Shown in pieces: positions 1-8,960 of a stretch of 64,000 bases of DNA; position 1 is the stretch's first letter, and the number at the start of each line of letters is the position of its first letter. The notes under the pieces are model-generated. The model ran no database searches and was not told the origin of the DNA. It saw nothing but the letters and a program-made list of their open reading frames with translations. The stretch is from Streptomyces sp. JHA26 (GTDB taxonomy: Bacteria; Actinomycetota; Actinomycetes; Streptomycetales; Streptomycetaceae). The translations under genes and the position numbers were made by a program. The stretch is from contig NZ_BDJC01000039.1 in the NCBI RefSeq assembly GCF_002005565.1, forward strand, positions 1 to 64,000, given 5' to 3'.

Positions 1-377
1 CCGCGGCGCTGGTGGCGGCGGGCCCGCATCCGGGCGGCGGGGCGCAGGACGGCGGCCGGGCGCGCGGCCATCCGGTGACCGACCGGGCGCGCGAGCGGCC
101 GACGACGCGGCCGGTGGCGGCGCCCGTGCGGATCGCCGACGCCGCGACGGTGCGGCTGCTGGCGCCGGGCGACCGGGTCGACGTCGTCGCGTCCGAGGAG
201 GACGGGGGCGGCGGTGCCTCCGTGATCGCGCGGGGAGCACGGGTGCTGAAGGTGCCCGAGCCGGTCACCGGGGCGCCGGGGGCCGGAGCGCTGGTCGTGC
301 TGTCGGTGCCGCCCGCCACCGCGCACCGGCTGGTCGGCGCGGGGGCCCGGGCGCGACTGGCGGTGACAGTGTGCTGA
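1..377 (+). CDS. CpaB/RcpC-like SAF-domain protein, C-terminal part (5' end outside the window)
   Basis: The frame is open from the first bases and stops at 375-377, so this is only the C-terminal ~124 residues of a gene that starts upstream. The visible part has the features of a CpaB/RcpC-type SAF domain: a 'RPVAAPVRIADAATVRLLAP' segment followed by 'GDRVDVVA', a beta-rich stretch, and a hydrophobic tail ending 'RLAVTVC'. Proteins of this family are exported and are linked to Flp/Tad pili; streptomycete members often sit next to mscL, as here (111 bp downstream). The family call rests on fold-like sequence features without the N-terminus, so the function is inference. Confidence 0.6.
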   Translation, partial: AALVAAGPHPGGGAQDGGRARGHPVTDRARERPTTRPVAAPVRIADAATVRLLAPGDRVDVVASEEDGGGGASVIARGARVLKVPEPVTGAPGAGALVVLSVPPATAHRLVGAGARARLAVTVC

Positions 378-488
378 GCCTGTCAAGTCCCTCGGTCGAG
401 GGGGCGGGGTGGACAGCACCGCCGGACGACGGCGTAGGTTGCGGAGCGTTTTGTTCTACAACCTGGTCGTGTGAGGAGTGCCCCCGAG

Positions 489-959
489 GTGAGCGCGAAG
501 AAGGATCCGGGCGTCTGGCAGGGCTTCAAGGCCTTCCTGATGCGCGGGAACGTCGTCGATCTGGCGGTCGCGGTGGTCATCGGCGCCGCCTTCACCAACA
601 TCGTCAACTCGGTGGTGAAGGGAATCATCAATCCGCTGGTCGGCGCGTTCGGCACGAAGAACCTGGACAGTTACAGCTCCTGTCTCAAGGGCCCGTGCAC
701 CGGTACGGGCGACAGCGCGACCGGCGTCCGGATCCTGTGGGGTTCGGTGCTCGGCGCCACCCTCACGTTCCTGATCACGGCGGCCGTCGTCTACTTCCTG
801 ATGGTCCTGCCGATGTCCAGGTACCTGGCCCGCCAGGAGGCCCGCCGCAAGGCCCGGGAGGGCACGCAGGAGGTCGTCGAGGTGTCCGAGCTGGAGGTGC
901 TCAAGGAGATCCGCGACGCCCTGGTCGCGCAGCGCGGACCGGGCCACGACCGCACGTAG
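489..959 (+). CDS. mscL: Large-conductance mechanosensitive channel MscL
   Basis: A 156-residue inner-membrane channel that opens under membrane tension and releases solutes on hypo-osmotic shock. The N-terminal helix and TM1 are clear ('[20 protein letters not shown]', residues 12-31, then the conserved 'NPLVG'), an extracellular loop follows at about 55-85, TM2 lies at about 87-108 ('[15 protein letters not shown]'), and a charged C-terminal helical bundle ends 'EIRDALVAQ'. The loop holds two cysteines (65 and 70), which is not typical of MscL and might form a disulfide. GTG at 489 is chosen because GAGGAG (473-478) lies 10 bases upstream; an in-frame GTG at 471 would include that site in the coding region. 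Confidence in identity is very high. Confidence 0.97.
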   Translation: MSAKKDPGVWQGFKAFLMRGNVVDLAVAVVIGAAFTNIVNSVVKGIINPLVGAFGTKNLDSYSSCLKGPCTGTGDSATGVRILWGSVLGATLTFLITAAVVYFLMVLPMSRYLARQEARRKAREGTQEVVEVSELEVLKEIRDALVAQRGPGHDRT

Positions 960-999
960 CGGGGACGGGCCGCCGGCGGCGGGCGTCCGCCCGCACGGC

Positions 1000-1176
1000 T
1001 CACAGGTGGTGGGGCGGCTTCTCGTCGAGGAAGCGCTTCAGGTCGGCCGCGCTGTCGGCCTCGGGCCGCTCGCCCCATCCCCGGTCGGTGTCGTCGGAGG
1101 ACTGCTGGTCGAGCGGGTCGTCGAAGACCAGCGCGGGCTTCGGCGCGCGCGGCTCGGGTTCGGGGGCGGTACTCAT
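1000..1176 (-). CDS. Small conserved actinomycete hypothetical protein (58 aa)
   Basis: A 58-residue acidic and proline-rich protein, starting MSTAPEPEPRAPKPALVFDD and ending 'ADLKRFLDEKPPHHL'. It has no signal peptide or membrane segment. The 'DLKRFLDEKPPHHL' tail looks like a short amphipathic helix and is the most protein-like part. It lies between mscL and the divergent P1 peptidase, and its codons show the strong G/C third-position bias of a real Streptomyces gene. I do not recognise a function. Confidence 0.7.
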   Translation of the reverse strand: MSTAPEPEPRAPKPALVFDDPLDQQSSDDTDRGWGERPEADSAADLKRFLDEKPPHHL

Positions 1177-1327
1177 GGCTCCAGGGTACGGCCCGCCCCG
1201 TTCCCGGCGGTCGGGAGCGCATCCGCCGCGTCCCTGCCGTGCCGGGCCCCGTGATGTCCGCCTCCGCTCCCCCGCCCGGGCCCGCCTGTCGCGGCCGGGG
1301 TGCCGGGGCCCGGCCGACACTGGGGGC

Positions 1328-2371
1328 ATGACAGTGGACGCATTGACGGACGTCGCCGGAGTGCGGGTGGGGCACGCGACACGCATCGGCGACGGATGGC
1401 TCACGGGTACGACGGTGGTGCTCGTGCCGGAGGGCGGGGCGGTCGCCGCCGTGGACGTGCGCGGCGGTGGTCCCGGCACCAAGGAGACCGACGCGCTCGA
1501 CCCGCGCAACCTGGTGCAGCGGATCGAGGCGGTGGTGCTGACCGGTGGCAGCGCCTACGGACTGGACGCGGCGTCGGGGGTGATGGCCTGGCTGGAGGAG
1601 CGTGGGCGCGGGGTGCGCGTCGGCCCCGACCCGGCGCACGTGGTGCCGGTGGTGCCCGCCGCCTGCGTCTTCGACCTGGGGCGCGGCGGCGACTTCCGGG
1701 CCAGGCCGGACGCGGCCACCGGGCGGGCGGCCGTCGAGGCGGCGGACGCGAGCGCACCGGGCGCGCGCGTGGCCGAGGGAGGCGTCGGGGCCGGCACGGG
1801 AGCCGTGGTGGGGCTCCTGAAGGGCGGGGTCGGCACCGCGAGCACCGTGCTGGACTCGGGCGTCACGGTGGCCGCGCTGGTGGTGGCCAACGCCGCGGGG
1901 TCGGTCACGGACCCGGAGACGGGGGTGCTGTACGGGGAGCTGTTCCGGGGACGGCGCGTGGAGTACCCGGCGGCGGACGTGCACGAGGCGGCGCGGCGGC
2001 GCCTCGCCGAGTCCGCGGCGCGGAACACGGCGCCTCCGCTCAACACCACGCTCGCCGTGGTCGCCACCGACGCCGAACTGTCCAAGGCGCAGGCGCAGAA
2101 GTTGGCCGGCACGGCGCACGACGGCATCGCGCGCGCCGTGCGGCCGGTGCACCTGCTCAACGACGGGGACACGGTCTTCGCCCTGGCGACCGGCGGGCGC
2201 CCGCTCGACGCGACGCGGCCGCTCGCGCTGAACGAGGTGCTGGCGGCGGGCGCGGACGTGGTGACGCGGGCGATCGTGCGCGCGGTGCGCGCCGCCGGCC
2301 CGGTGGACGGGCCGGGCGGACTGTGGCCCTCGTACGGCGAGTTGTACGGGGACCCGCGCGAGGTGCCGTAG
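1328..2371 (+). CDS. P1-family (S58, DmpA-like) aminopeptidase
   Basis: A 347-residue cytoplasmic protein of the P1/DmpA N-terminal-nucleophile family (MEROPS S58), whose precursors self-cleave before the catalytic Ser/Thr to give two subunits. The N-terminus 'ALTDVAGVRVGHAT' and the 'LTGGSAYGLDAASGVM' segment (about residues 71-86) are family signatures. The predicted cleavage/nucleophile region is 'LNTTLAVVATDA' (Asn239-Thr240-Thr241), followed by 'KLAGTAHDGIARAV'. Family members cleave small N-terminal amino acids or amides; the substrate here is unknown. The ATG follows a GGGGG stretch. It is monocistronic; the bases downstream hold an 18-bp repeat. Confidence 0.88.
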   Translation: MTVDALTDVAGVRVGHATRIGDGWLTGTTVVLVPEGGAVAAVDVRGGGPGTKETDALDPRNLVQRIEAVVLTGGSAYGLDAASGVMAWLEERGRGVRVGPDPAHVVPVVPAACVFDLGRGGDFRARPDAATGRAAVEAADASAPGARVAEGGVGAGTGAVVGLLKGGVGTASTVLDSGVTVAALVVANAAGSVTDPETGVLYGELFRGRRVEYPAADVHEAARRRLAESAARNTAPPLNTTLAVVATDAELSKAQAQKLAGTAHDGIARAVRPVHLLNDGDTVFALATGGRPLDATRPLALNEVLAAGADVVTRAIVRAVRAAGPVDGPGGLWPSYGELYGDPREVP

Positions 2372-2373
2372 CG

Positions 2374-2461
2374 GGACGGGCGTCCGGGCGAGGGCGAGTC
2401 TCCGGGCGGGAGCGGGCGTCCGGGCAGGGACGGGCGTCCGGGCGGGGGCAAGTCTCCTGTG
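2374..2461. repeat. Degenerate 18-bp tandem repeat downstream of the P1 peptidase gene
   Basis: About four and a half units of an 18-bp GC-rich sequence begin just after the peptidase stop codon. The core CGGGCGTCCGGGC recurs exactly at 2377, 2413 and 2431, with a variant unit (AGTCTCCGGGCG) between. No credible reading frame covers it. Such short arrays in Streptomyces intergenic DNA probably arise by slippage; GGGCGTCC/GGGCGTCC pairings could also form weak hairpins in the message end. Confidence 0.7.
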
Positions 2462-2589
2462 TGCGGGGGCGATTGTCGCGGTTCTGTCACTGATCGGCTT
2501 TTCCGACGGTCGGCTGGAACCCCGTCGGCCGCCGGTCCGCTCTTCAGGGCTGAAGCGGACAGGCATACGACCCGAACCTGGAGCAGCCC

Positions 2590-3819
2590 GTGACAACGCA
2601 GGACATATCAGCGCGCCGTGCACTGGTGGCCTGTGCCGCCCTCGTGGTCGGCGCCCTGACCCTCACCGCCTGTGGTGGCAGCGCCAGCGCCGACGGCAAG
2701 GACGGCGGCGACGGCAAGGACGGCACCAGCTCGGTCAAGACCTCCGAGGCGAAGGTCGTGATCTCCGCGAAGGACGGGTCGACCAGCGCGTCGATCAACG
2801 CGACCGGCGTGAAGGTCAGCGGCGGCAAGCTGACCGACGTGAGGATGACGGTGGCGGAGACGGGGACGGCCGTAGCGGGCTCGATGTCCGCCGACGGTAC
2901 GAGCTGGAAGCCGAAGGAGCAGCTGGAGCGCGGCACGAAGTACCGGATCAGCGCGACCGCGAAGGACGCGAACGGCCTGCCGGCCGCGGCCGACTCGACC
3001 TTCACCACCGTCTCCCCGAGCAACAGCTTCATCGGCACCTACACCCCGGACGGGGGCACCACGGTGGGGGTGGGCATGCCGGTGTCGTTCACGTTCGACA
3101 AGGAGATCGGCGACAAGAAGGCCGTGCAGTCGCACATCTCGGTCACCTCCAGCAGCGGGCAGAAGGTGGTCGGGCACTGGTTCGGCTCGCAGCGGCTCGA
3201 CTTCCGGCCCGAGGACTACTGGAAGGCCGGCTCCAAGGTCACGATGAAGATCGACCTGGACGGGGTGGAGGGCGCGAACGGCGTCTTCGGCGTGCAGAAG
3301 AAGACCGTCACCTTCACCGTGGGCCGCTCGCAGGTCTCCACGGTCGACGTGAACACGCAGACCATGACGGTCGTGCGCGACGGCAAGACGGTCAAGTCGA
3401 TCCCGATCTCCGCGGGCAGCGCCGAGAACCCGACGTACAACGGGCAGATGGTGATCTCCGAGAAGTCCCTCCAGACGCACATGGACGGCTCCACGGTCGG
3501 CTTCGGCGGCGAGTACGACATCCCGGACGTGCCGCACGCGATGCGGCTGAGCACCAGCGGCACGTTCATCCACGGCAACTACTGGTACCTGCAGAGCAAC
3601 CCGCCCTTCGGCCGCCAGGGCACCAGCCACGGCTGCGTGGGGCTGCAGGACGTGCGGGGCGGCCAGGGCGACACCCAGAGCAAGTGGTTCTACGACCACT
3701 CGCTCATCGGGGACCTCGTCATCGTCAAGAACTCCCCGGACGACACGATCGCGCCCGACAACGGCCTCAACGGCTGGAACATGGGCTGGAGCGAGTGGGT
3801 CGCGGGCAGCGCCGTCTGA
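2590..3819 (+). CDS. Lipoprotein L,D-transpeptidase with Ig-like domains and a YkuD domain
   Basis: A 409-residue cell-wall enzyme predicted to form or exchange 3-3 peptide cross-links in peptidoglycan. The N-terminus is a lipoprotein signal with lipobox LTAC, the lipidated cysteine being Cys28. A linker rich in Gly, Lys and Asp follows, then Ig-like (LdtMt2/BigB-type) beta domains at about residues 45-245. The C-terminal YkuD domain has His328 in 'FIHGNYWYL' and the catalytic 'GTSHGCVGLQ' with Cys349. A C-terminal 'GLNGWNMGWSEW' cap is typical of actinobacterial Ldts. Such enzymes are the carbapenem-sensitive, beta-lactam-tolerant cross-linkers. The gene is followed by a good terminator, so it is probably transcribed alone. 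Confidence 0.95.
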   Translation: MTTQDISARRALVACAALVVGALTLTACGGSASADGKDGGDGKDGTSSVKTSEAKVVISAKDGSTSASINATGVKVSGGKLTDVRMTVAETGTAVAGSMSADGTSWKPKEQLERGTKYRISATAKDANGLPAAADSTFTTVSPSNSFIGTYTPDGGTTVGVGMPVSFTFDKEIGDKKAVQSHISVTSSSGQKVVGHWFGSQRLDFRPEDYWKAGSKVTMKIDLDGVEGANGVFGVQKKTVTFTVGRSQVSTVDVNTQTMTVVRDGKTVKSIPISAGSAENPTYNGQMVISEKSLQTHMDGSTVGFGGEYDIPDVPHAMRLSTSGTFIHGNYWYLQSNPPFGRQGTSHGCVGLQDVRGGQGDTQSKWFYDHSLIGDLVIVKNSPDDTIAPDNGLNGWNMGWSEWVAGSAV

Positions 3820-3873
3820 CCCCGGCCGTATCAGCAGACCGGGTCGCCGAGCAGCGTTTTTTGACGATTCGCC

Positions 3874-3912
3874 GGGTCGCGCGGGAACTTCTCGCGCGAC
3901 CCGCGCGTTTTT
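3874..3912 (+). terminator. Rho-independent terminator after the L,D-transpeptidase gene
   Basis: A perfect 10-bp inverted repeat GGGTCGCGCG / CGCGCGACCC (3874-3883 and 3893-3902) with a 9-base loop, followed by GCGCG and five T residues at 3908-3912. It lies 55 bp after the Ldt stop codon. Confidence 0.85.
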
Positions 3913-4007
3913 CGTGCGGACGTTTTCCCGGTTCCCGAACATGATGTCCGACCGAGGGGCTACGGTATGCACCCACCAGGTGACATGCAGCGACGCCGGG
4001 AGAAACC

Positions 4008-4754
4008 TTGAGCGTTCCGTACGACACGGCAGCGTACGAACCAGCCGAGTCGCCCGAGTCTCCGGAGGAGCACCTCATGCGACTGCTCGGCCGCGCCCTG
4101 AACTCGTTCGAGCTGCCCGACGAGACGATACGGCGACTGGACTGCGCGCTGGCGCACGACGGTTCGCTGCACTCCGCGCACCACAGCGCGGGGCTGCATC
4201 GCGAGACGTACCGGCACACGTGGCTGCTCGCCGACGGTTCGGCGCTCACCCTCTGGGAGCTCGTCCACAACACCGCTCCGGGCGGCGAGGCGCAGCACGA
4301 GGTGTACGTCGACGAGGAGGAACTGCGCGCCGCCACCGCCCGACTGGCGCTGCCGCCGGACACGCCGGACTTCGAACTGCCGGTGCCGGTGCAGCTGTCG
4401 CCGATCCCCACCCCGCGGCACGTCTACGTCCAAGGCGGCACCGCGGACCACGCGCGCAGGCTGCTGCGGCGCGCGGAGAACGCGGACCGGCCCGGCGCGG
4501 ACACCGCCGCCCTGCTGGCCACGGCGTCCGCGCACCAGATCACGCAGGCCTTCGGCGTTCCCGGCCGCACGGGCCGCGCCGCGGTCGGCTTCTCGCTCTA
4601 CGAGCACGCCTTCCTGCTCCAGGACGGCACCGAGGTCTCCCTGTGGGAGGTCGAGCACACGGCCACGCCCGACGGGCGGCACATGTGCGAGGTGTACGCC
4701 AGCGAGGACGCGGCCCGCAGGGCCATGGAGCGGCGGGCGGCGCAGGTGTCCTGA
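4008..4754 (+). CDS. DUF6227-like streptomycete protein (248 aa)
   Basis: A 248-residue soluble acidic protein with no signal or membrane segment. It contains an internal duplication: 'TWLLADGSALTLWELVHNTAPGG..HEVYVDEEEL' (about residues 70-105) recurs as 'AFLLQDGTEVSLWEVEHTATPDG..CEVYASEDAA' (about 203-240). Both copies have the pattern [L/F]LL-D/QDG-[T/S]-xx-[T/S]LWE-[L/V]-H. I believe this is the family named DUF6227, common in Streptomyces, but the name is from memory. The start is TTG at 4008 after GGGAGA. It is convergent with fruA and separated from it by a strong hairpin. Function is unknown. Confidence 0.8.
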   Translation: MSVPYDTAAYEPAESPESPEEHLMRLLGRALNSFELPDETIRRLDCALAHDGSLHSAHHSAGLHRETYRHTWLLADGSALTLWELVHNTAPGGEAQHEVYVDEEELRAATARLALPPDTPDFELPVPVQLSPIPTPRHVYVQGGTADHARRLLRRAENADRPGADTAALLATASAHQITQAFGVPGRTGRAAVGFSLYEHAFLLQDGTEVSLWEVEHTATPDGRHMCEVYASEDAARRAMERRAAQVS

Positions 4755-4784
4755 ACCGCCGTCACCGGCCGGGCGGGCCAAGAC

Positions 4785-4831
4785 GCGGGCGGCCGGGCCG
4801 GGTCCTCGTCGGATCCGGCCCGGCCGCCCGC
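4785..4831. terminator. Bidirectional terminator hairpin between the DUF6227-like gene and fruA
   Basis: The arms at 4785-4805 and 4811-4831 (21 bases each) pair at every position, with a single G-T wobble, around the 5-base loop TCGTC. There is no T-tract, as is usual in Streptomyces. It lies between two convergent stop codons (4754 and 4838) and can serve both. Confidence 0.85.
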
Positions 4832-4837
4832 GGCGTC

Positions 4838-6946
4838 TCAGGCCGCCACCGGCTGCTTCGTCCCCGTCGTCGAGGCCGAGGAGTCGGCGTCGCCGGTTCC
4901 CGGTGCCGCCGCTGCGGGCGTCTGCTTGCGCAGGCCCTTGAGGACGATCACCAGGGCCGTGGTGACGCACACGCCGGCCGCGACGGCGACCAGGTAGAGC
5001 AGCGGGTTGCCGATCAGCGGGACCACGAAGACGCCGCCGTGCGGGGCGCGCAGCGTCGCGCCGAAGGCCATCGACAGGGCGCCGGTGAGCGCGCCGCCCA
5101 CCATCGAGGACGGGATGACGCGCAGCGGGTCGGCCGCGGCGAACGGGATCGCGCCCTCGGAGATGAAGGAGGCGCCCAGCACCCAGGCCGCCTTGCCGTT
5201 CTCGCGCTCGGTGGCGTTGAACAGCCGGCCGCGCACGGTCGTGGCCAGGGCCATCGACAACGGCGGGACCATGCCGGCCGCCATCACCGCCGCCATGATC
5301 TTCATCGCCGAGTCGCTGGGGTCGCTGACCGCGATGCCGGCGGTGGCGAAGGCGTAGGCGACCTTGTTGACCGGGCCGCCGAGGTCGAAGCACATCATCA
5401 GGCCGAGCAGCGCGCCGAGCAGGACGGCGTTGGCACCGGACAGTCCGCTCAGCCAGTCGGTCATCGCCTGCTGCGCGGACGCGATGGGCTTGCCGATCAC
5501 CACGAACATCAGGAAGCCGACGACCGCTGAGGAGATCAGCGGGATCACCACCACCGGCATGATGCCGCGCAGTGCCGCCGGGATCCGCACCCGCTGGATC
5601 GCCATCACCACGGCACCGGAGATCAGACCGGCCGCCAGGCCGCCGAGGAAGCCCGCGTCGATGGTCAGCGCGATCGAGCCGCCGACGAAGCCGGGGACGA
5701 GGCCGGGCCGGTCGGCCATGCCGTAGGCGATGTAACCGGCCAGGACCGGGACGAGGAAGCCGAACGCCACGCCGCCGACCTGGAACAGCAGCGCCGCCCA
5801 GCTGTCGGCCTGCGTCCACACGAAGTGGTCCATCACCGACGGCGCCTTGTTGATCTCGTAGCCGCCGATCGCGAAGCCGAGGGCGATCAGCAGGCCGCCC
5901 GCCGCGACGAACGGGACCATGTAGCTGACGCCGGACATCAGCCACGTGCGCAGCTTGGTGCCGTAGCCCTCGCCGGGTTCGCCGCCGCGCTCGACGGGCG
6001 TCGCGCCCGGGGACGCGGAGGTGACCTCGCCGCGGGCCGCCTTGCCGCGGACCTCGCCGATCAGCTCGCCGGGCCGGTTGATGGCCGCCTTGACGCCGGT
6101 GTCGACGGTGGCCTTCCCGGCGAAGCGGTCCTTGTCGCGCACCGGCACGTCGTGGGCGAGGATCACGCCGTCCGCCGCCTCGATCACCGCCGGGTCGAGC
6201 CGGGTGAAGCCGGCCGAGCCCTGGGTCTCGACGACGAGGTCGACGCCCGCCTCGCGGGCCGCGTTCTCCAGCGACTCGGCCGCCATGTAGGTGTGCGCGA
6301 TGCCGGTGGGACAGGAGGTGACGGCGACGATGCGGAAGGGCCGCTCGGACGCCGACTCCGTCTCCGCCTCCGCCCCGCCGCCGTTCGCGGTGCCGTTCGC
6401 CGTGGTGCCCGGGGCGGTCCCGTTCGCCGTGCTGCCCGTGGCGGTCCCGGCGGAGGCCGCCGCCGGGGCCGCCACGGAGTCCTCGGCGCCGTCGGGGGCG
6501 GCCGGTTCCTCCCCGCGGATCAGCGCCGCGGCGGCCGCGGCGTCGCCCACCGAGCGGAGCGCGGCGGTGAACTCGTCGTTCATCAGCTGCCGCGCCAGGG
6601 AGGAGAGGATCGTCAGGTGGGCGTCGTCGGCCCCCGCCGGAGCGGCGATCAGGAAGATCAGGTCGGCCGGGCCGTCCGCCGCGCCGAAGTCGACGCCGGG
6701 CGTGCTGCGGCCGAAGGCGAGGGTCGGCTCGGTGACGTGCTCGCTGCGGCAGTGCGGGATGCCGATGCCGCCGTCCAGGCCGGTCGGCATCTGCGCCTCG
6801 CGGGCGGCCACGTCGGCGAGGAAGCCCTCCAGGTCGGTCACCCGGCCCTGGGCCGCCATGCGTTCGGCGAGGGCGCGCGCCGCCGCTTCCTTGGTGTCGG
6901 CGGACAGGTCGAGGTCGACCAGGTCCGCGGTGATCATGTCGCTCAT
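4838..6946 (-). CDS. fruA: PTS fructose transporter, EIIABC fusion
   Basis: A 702-residue membrane permease that imports fructose and phosphorylates it to fructose-1-phosphate. The domain order is EIIA (residues about 1-145, phosphorylated His65 in 'GIGIPHCRSEH'), an Ala/Thr/Gly linker with TANGTA repeats (about 145-200), EIIB (about 203-300, phosphorylated Cys212 in 'VTSCPTGIAHTYMAAESL') and EIIC (about 325-670) with nine or so membrane spans ('SYMVPFVAAGGLLIALGFAI' onward). It is the last gene of the fruR-fruK-fruA operon; the 154-bp gap after fruK has no obvious terminator. Downstream product use is by FruK. All key residues are present. Confidence 0.97.
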   Translation of the reverse strand: MSDMITADLVDLDLSADTKEAAARALAERMAAQGRVTDLEGFLADVAAREAQMPTGLDGGIGIPHCRSEHVTEPTLAFGRSTPGVDFGAADGPADLIFLIAAPAGADDAHLTILSSLARQLMNDEFTAALRSVGDAAAAAALIRGEEPAAPDGAEDSVAAPAAASAGTATGSTANGTAPGTTANGTANGGGAEAETESASERPFRIVAVTSCPTGIAHTYMAAESLENAAREAGVDLVVETQGSAGFTRLDPAVIEAADGVILAHDVPVRDKDRFAGKATVDTGVKAAINRPGELIGEVRGKAARGEVTSASPGATPVERGGEPGEGYGTKLRTWLMSGVSYMVPFVAAGGLLIALGFAIGGYEINKAPSVMDHFVWTQADSWAALLFQVGGVAFGFLVPVLAGYIAYGMADRPGLVPGFVGGSIALTIDAGFLGGLAAGLISGAVVMAIQRVRIPAALRGIMPVVVIPLISSAVVGFLMFVVIGKPIASAQQAMTDWLSGLSGANAVLLGALLGLMMCFDLGGPVNKVAYAFATAGIAVSDPSDSAMKIMAAVMAAGMVPPLSMALATTVRGRLFNATERENGKAAWVLGASFISEGAIPFAAADPLRVIPSSMVGGALTGALSMAFGATLRAPHGGVFVVPLIGNPLLYLVAVAAGVCVTTALVIVLKGLRKQTPAAAAPGTGDADSSASTTGTKQPVAA

Positions 6947-7100
6947 CGCGGGCTCCTTAGCTCGCGTATCGCCCGGGACACGGGGTGGTGGGCGAGGGTG
7001 GGGACGGAGGTGCTGCGGGGAGTGGTGGTGCGGTGGGGACTTCGGGGGACGGGGGCACGGGGGTGCGGGCCGGGGAGGGCGCCGAGGGCGCGCGGGCCGG

Positions 7101-8045
7101 TCACGACACCGGTTCCCTCAGCGCCAGGTCCACCGGCACCTCGGCCGTGACCGTCACCGCGGCCGGATCCAGGTCGGCCGGGGTGGGCATGACGCTGCCG
7201 GGGAGCCGGACGGCCGCGGCACCGTGCGCGACGGCGGAGGCGAGGGCCTGCGGTCCGCCGCCGGCGACGAGGAAGCCGGCGAGCGAGGCGTCACCGGCGC
7301 CGACGTTGCTGCGCACGGCGTCCACGCGGGCGGTGCCGAACCAGGTGCCCGCATCGTCCACGAGCAGCTGCCCGTCGGCCCCCAGGCTGGCGAGCACGGC
7401 CCGCGCGCCCAGCTCCCGCAGCTCCTCGGCGGCCTTCAGGGCGTCGCCGACGGTGGCCAGGGGGCGTCCGACGACCCCGGCGAGCTCCTCGGCGTTGGGC
7501 TTGACCACGTCGGGCCGCTCGCGCAGCGCCTCGCGCAGGGCGGGGCCGGAGGTGTCCAGGGCGATGCGGACCCCGGCGGCGTGCGCCCGGGCGACCAGGG
7601 CGGCGTACCAGGAGGGGGCGAGTCCGCGGGGCAGGCTGCCGCAGCAGGCGATCCAGTCGGCGCCGCGCGACTGCCGCCGCACGGTCTCCAGGAGCAGTTC
7701 CTGTTCGGCCGCCGACAGTTCGGGACCGGGGGCGTTGATCTTCGTCAGGATCCCGTCGGCCTCGGCGAGCGCGATGTTGGAGCGGGTGGCCCCGGCGACC
7801 GGCACCGGCGCGACCTCGATGCCCTGGGCGTCGAGCAGGTCGGCGACGAGCGCGCCGGGTGCGCCGCCGAGGGGCAGCACCGCGACGGTGCGCCGCCCGG
7901 CCGCGGTGACCGCGCGCGAGACGTTCACGCCCTTGCCGCCCGGGTCGACCCGCTCGCCGGTGGCGCGGACGACCTCGCCGCGGTCCAGGGAGGGGACCTC
8001 GTAGGTGCGGTCCAGCGACGGGTTGGGGGTGACGGTGAGGATCAT
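7101..8045 (-). CDS. fruK: 1-phosphofructokinase
   Basis: A 314-residue cytosolic PfkB-family sugar kinase that converts the fructose-1-phosphate made by FruA to fructose-1,6-bisphosphate. It starts 'MILTVTPNPSLDRTYEV', the hallmark N-terminus of the FruK/LacC group. The first PfkB signature is 'GGKGVNVSRA' and the second is 'NVGAGDASLAGF' near the C-terminus, with the catalytic Asp in GAGD. 'KPNAEELAGVVG' is also conserved. The start codon overlaps the fruR stop as ATGA, so the two are translationally coupled. Confidence 0.97.
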   Translation of the reverse strand: MILTVTPNPSLDRTYEVPSLDRGEVVRATGERVDPGGKGVNVSRAVTAAGRRTVAVLPLGGAPGALVADLLDAQGIEVAPVPVAGATRSNIALAEADGILTKINAPGPELSAAEQELLLETVRRQSRGADWIACCGSLPRGLAPSWYAALVARAHAAGVRIALDTSGPALREALRERPDVVKPNAEELAGVVGRPLATVGDALKAAEELRELGARAVLASLGADGQLLVDDAGTWFGTARVDAVRSNVGAGDASLAGFLVAGGGPQALASAVAHGAAAVRLPGSVMPTPADLDPAAVTVTAEVPVDLALREPVS

Positions 8046-8803
8046 GCGCGTACTACTTCCGTGCCGTCGCGCTCGATGGCGGCGGCGTCGTCGGGGCTCA
8101 GCCCGCTGTCGGTGATCAGCAGGTCCACGTCGCTCAGGGCCCCGAAGCGGGCGAAGTGCTCCTGACCGTGCTTGGAGGAGTCGGCGAGCAGCACCACGCG
8201 CCGGGCCGCGGCGACGGCGGCCCGCTTGACGGCGGCCTCGGCGAGGTCGGGGGTGGTCAGGCCGTGCTCGACGGAGAAGCCGTTGGCCGCCACCAGGGCC
8301 ACGTCGGCGCGGATCTCGCCGTACGCGCGCAGCGCCCAGGCATCCACGGCGGCCCGCGTACGGTGCCGCACGCGCCCTCCGACCAGGTGGAGCTGGAGGC
8401 CGGGGTGGTCGGCGAGGCGGGCCGCGATGGGCAGGCTGTGGGTGACGACGGTGAGCCGGGTCTCCGGCGGGAGGGCGGCGGCCAGGCCGGCCACCGTCGA
8501 ACCGGCGTCGAGGATGAGGGTGCCCTCGGCGGGCAGCTCCGCGAGGGCCGCCTTGGCGATGCGCTCCTTCTCGTCGGCCGCCGTGGACTCCCGCTCGGCG
8601 AGGTCCGGCTCGAAGTCGAGGCGCCCGGCGGGGATCGCGCCCCCGTGCACCCGGCGGAGCAGGCCGGCGCGGTCGAGGGCCTTGAGGTCGCGGCGGATGG
8701 TCTCCGCCGTCACCTGGAACTCCTCGGCCAGCGACACCACGTCCACCCGGCCGCCGTCCCGGGCGAGCCGGAGGATCTCCTGCTGCCGCTCCGGTGCGTA
8801 CAT
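8042..8803 (-). CDS. fruR: DeoR-family fructose operon repressor
   Basis: A 253-residue DeoR-type regulator and the first gene of the fructose operon. The winged HTH occupies residues 1-57 ('MYAPERQQEILRLARD..TIRRDLKALDRAGLLRRVHGGA', the classic DeoR signature), and the C-terminal DeoRC sensor domain (about 75-235) has 'ILDAGSTVAGLA', 'VTHSLPIA' and 'LLADSSKHG', which bind a phosphorylated sugar. The effector is probably fructose-1-phosphate by analogy. It overlaps fruK by 4 bp. Repeated TGAACRGGCA-type sites upstream suggest autoregulation. Confidence 0.94.
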   Translation of the reverse strand: MYAPERQQEILRLARDGGRVDVVSLAEEFQVTAETIRRDLKALDRAGLLRRVHGGAIPAGRLDFEPDLAERESTAADEKERIAKAALAELPAEGTLILDAGSTVAGLAAALPPETRLTVVTHSLPIAARLADHPGLQLHLVGGRVRHRTRAAVDAWALRAYGEIRADVALVAANGFSVEHGLTTPDLAEAAVKRAAVAAARRVVLLADSSKHGQEHFARFGALSDVDLLITDSGLSPDDAAAIERDGTEVVRA

Positions 8804-8919
8804 GCCTGTTCGCCTCCGCCTGTGCCCGAACGTGTGGTTTCACCGGAGGCTACGCCCGGTTTTCCGGAATGTAAACAGCCAAGCGGAAGTGAACAGGCAC
8901 AACCGGGCATGAACGGGCA
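8803..8919 (-). promoter_or_regulatory. Candidate FruR operators upstream of the fru operon
   Basis: The motif TGAACAGGCA recurs: exact at 8890-8899, TGAACGGGCA at 8910-8919 (20 bp apart), a weaker TAAACAGCCA at 8872-8881, and an inverted copy TGCCTGTTCG at 8803-8812 abutting the fruR start codon. DeoR-family repressors usually bind such multiple short repeats and loop DNA, so these are probable FruR sites. Binding itself is inferred. Confidence 0.7.
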
Positions 8920-8960
8920 TGCACTGGGGGCGACTGCCCGCAGAGAGGGGCCGGAGCCGG

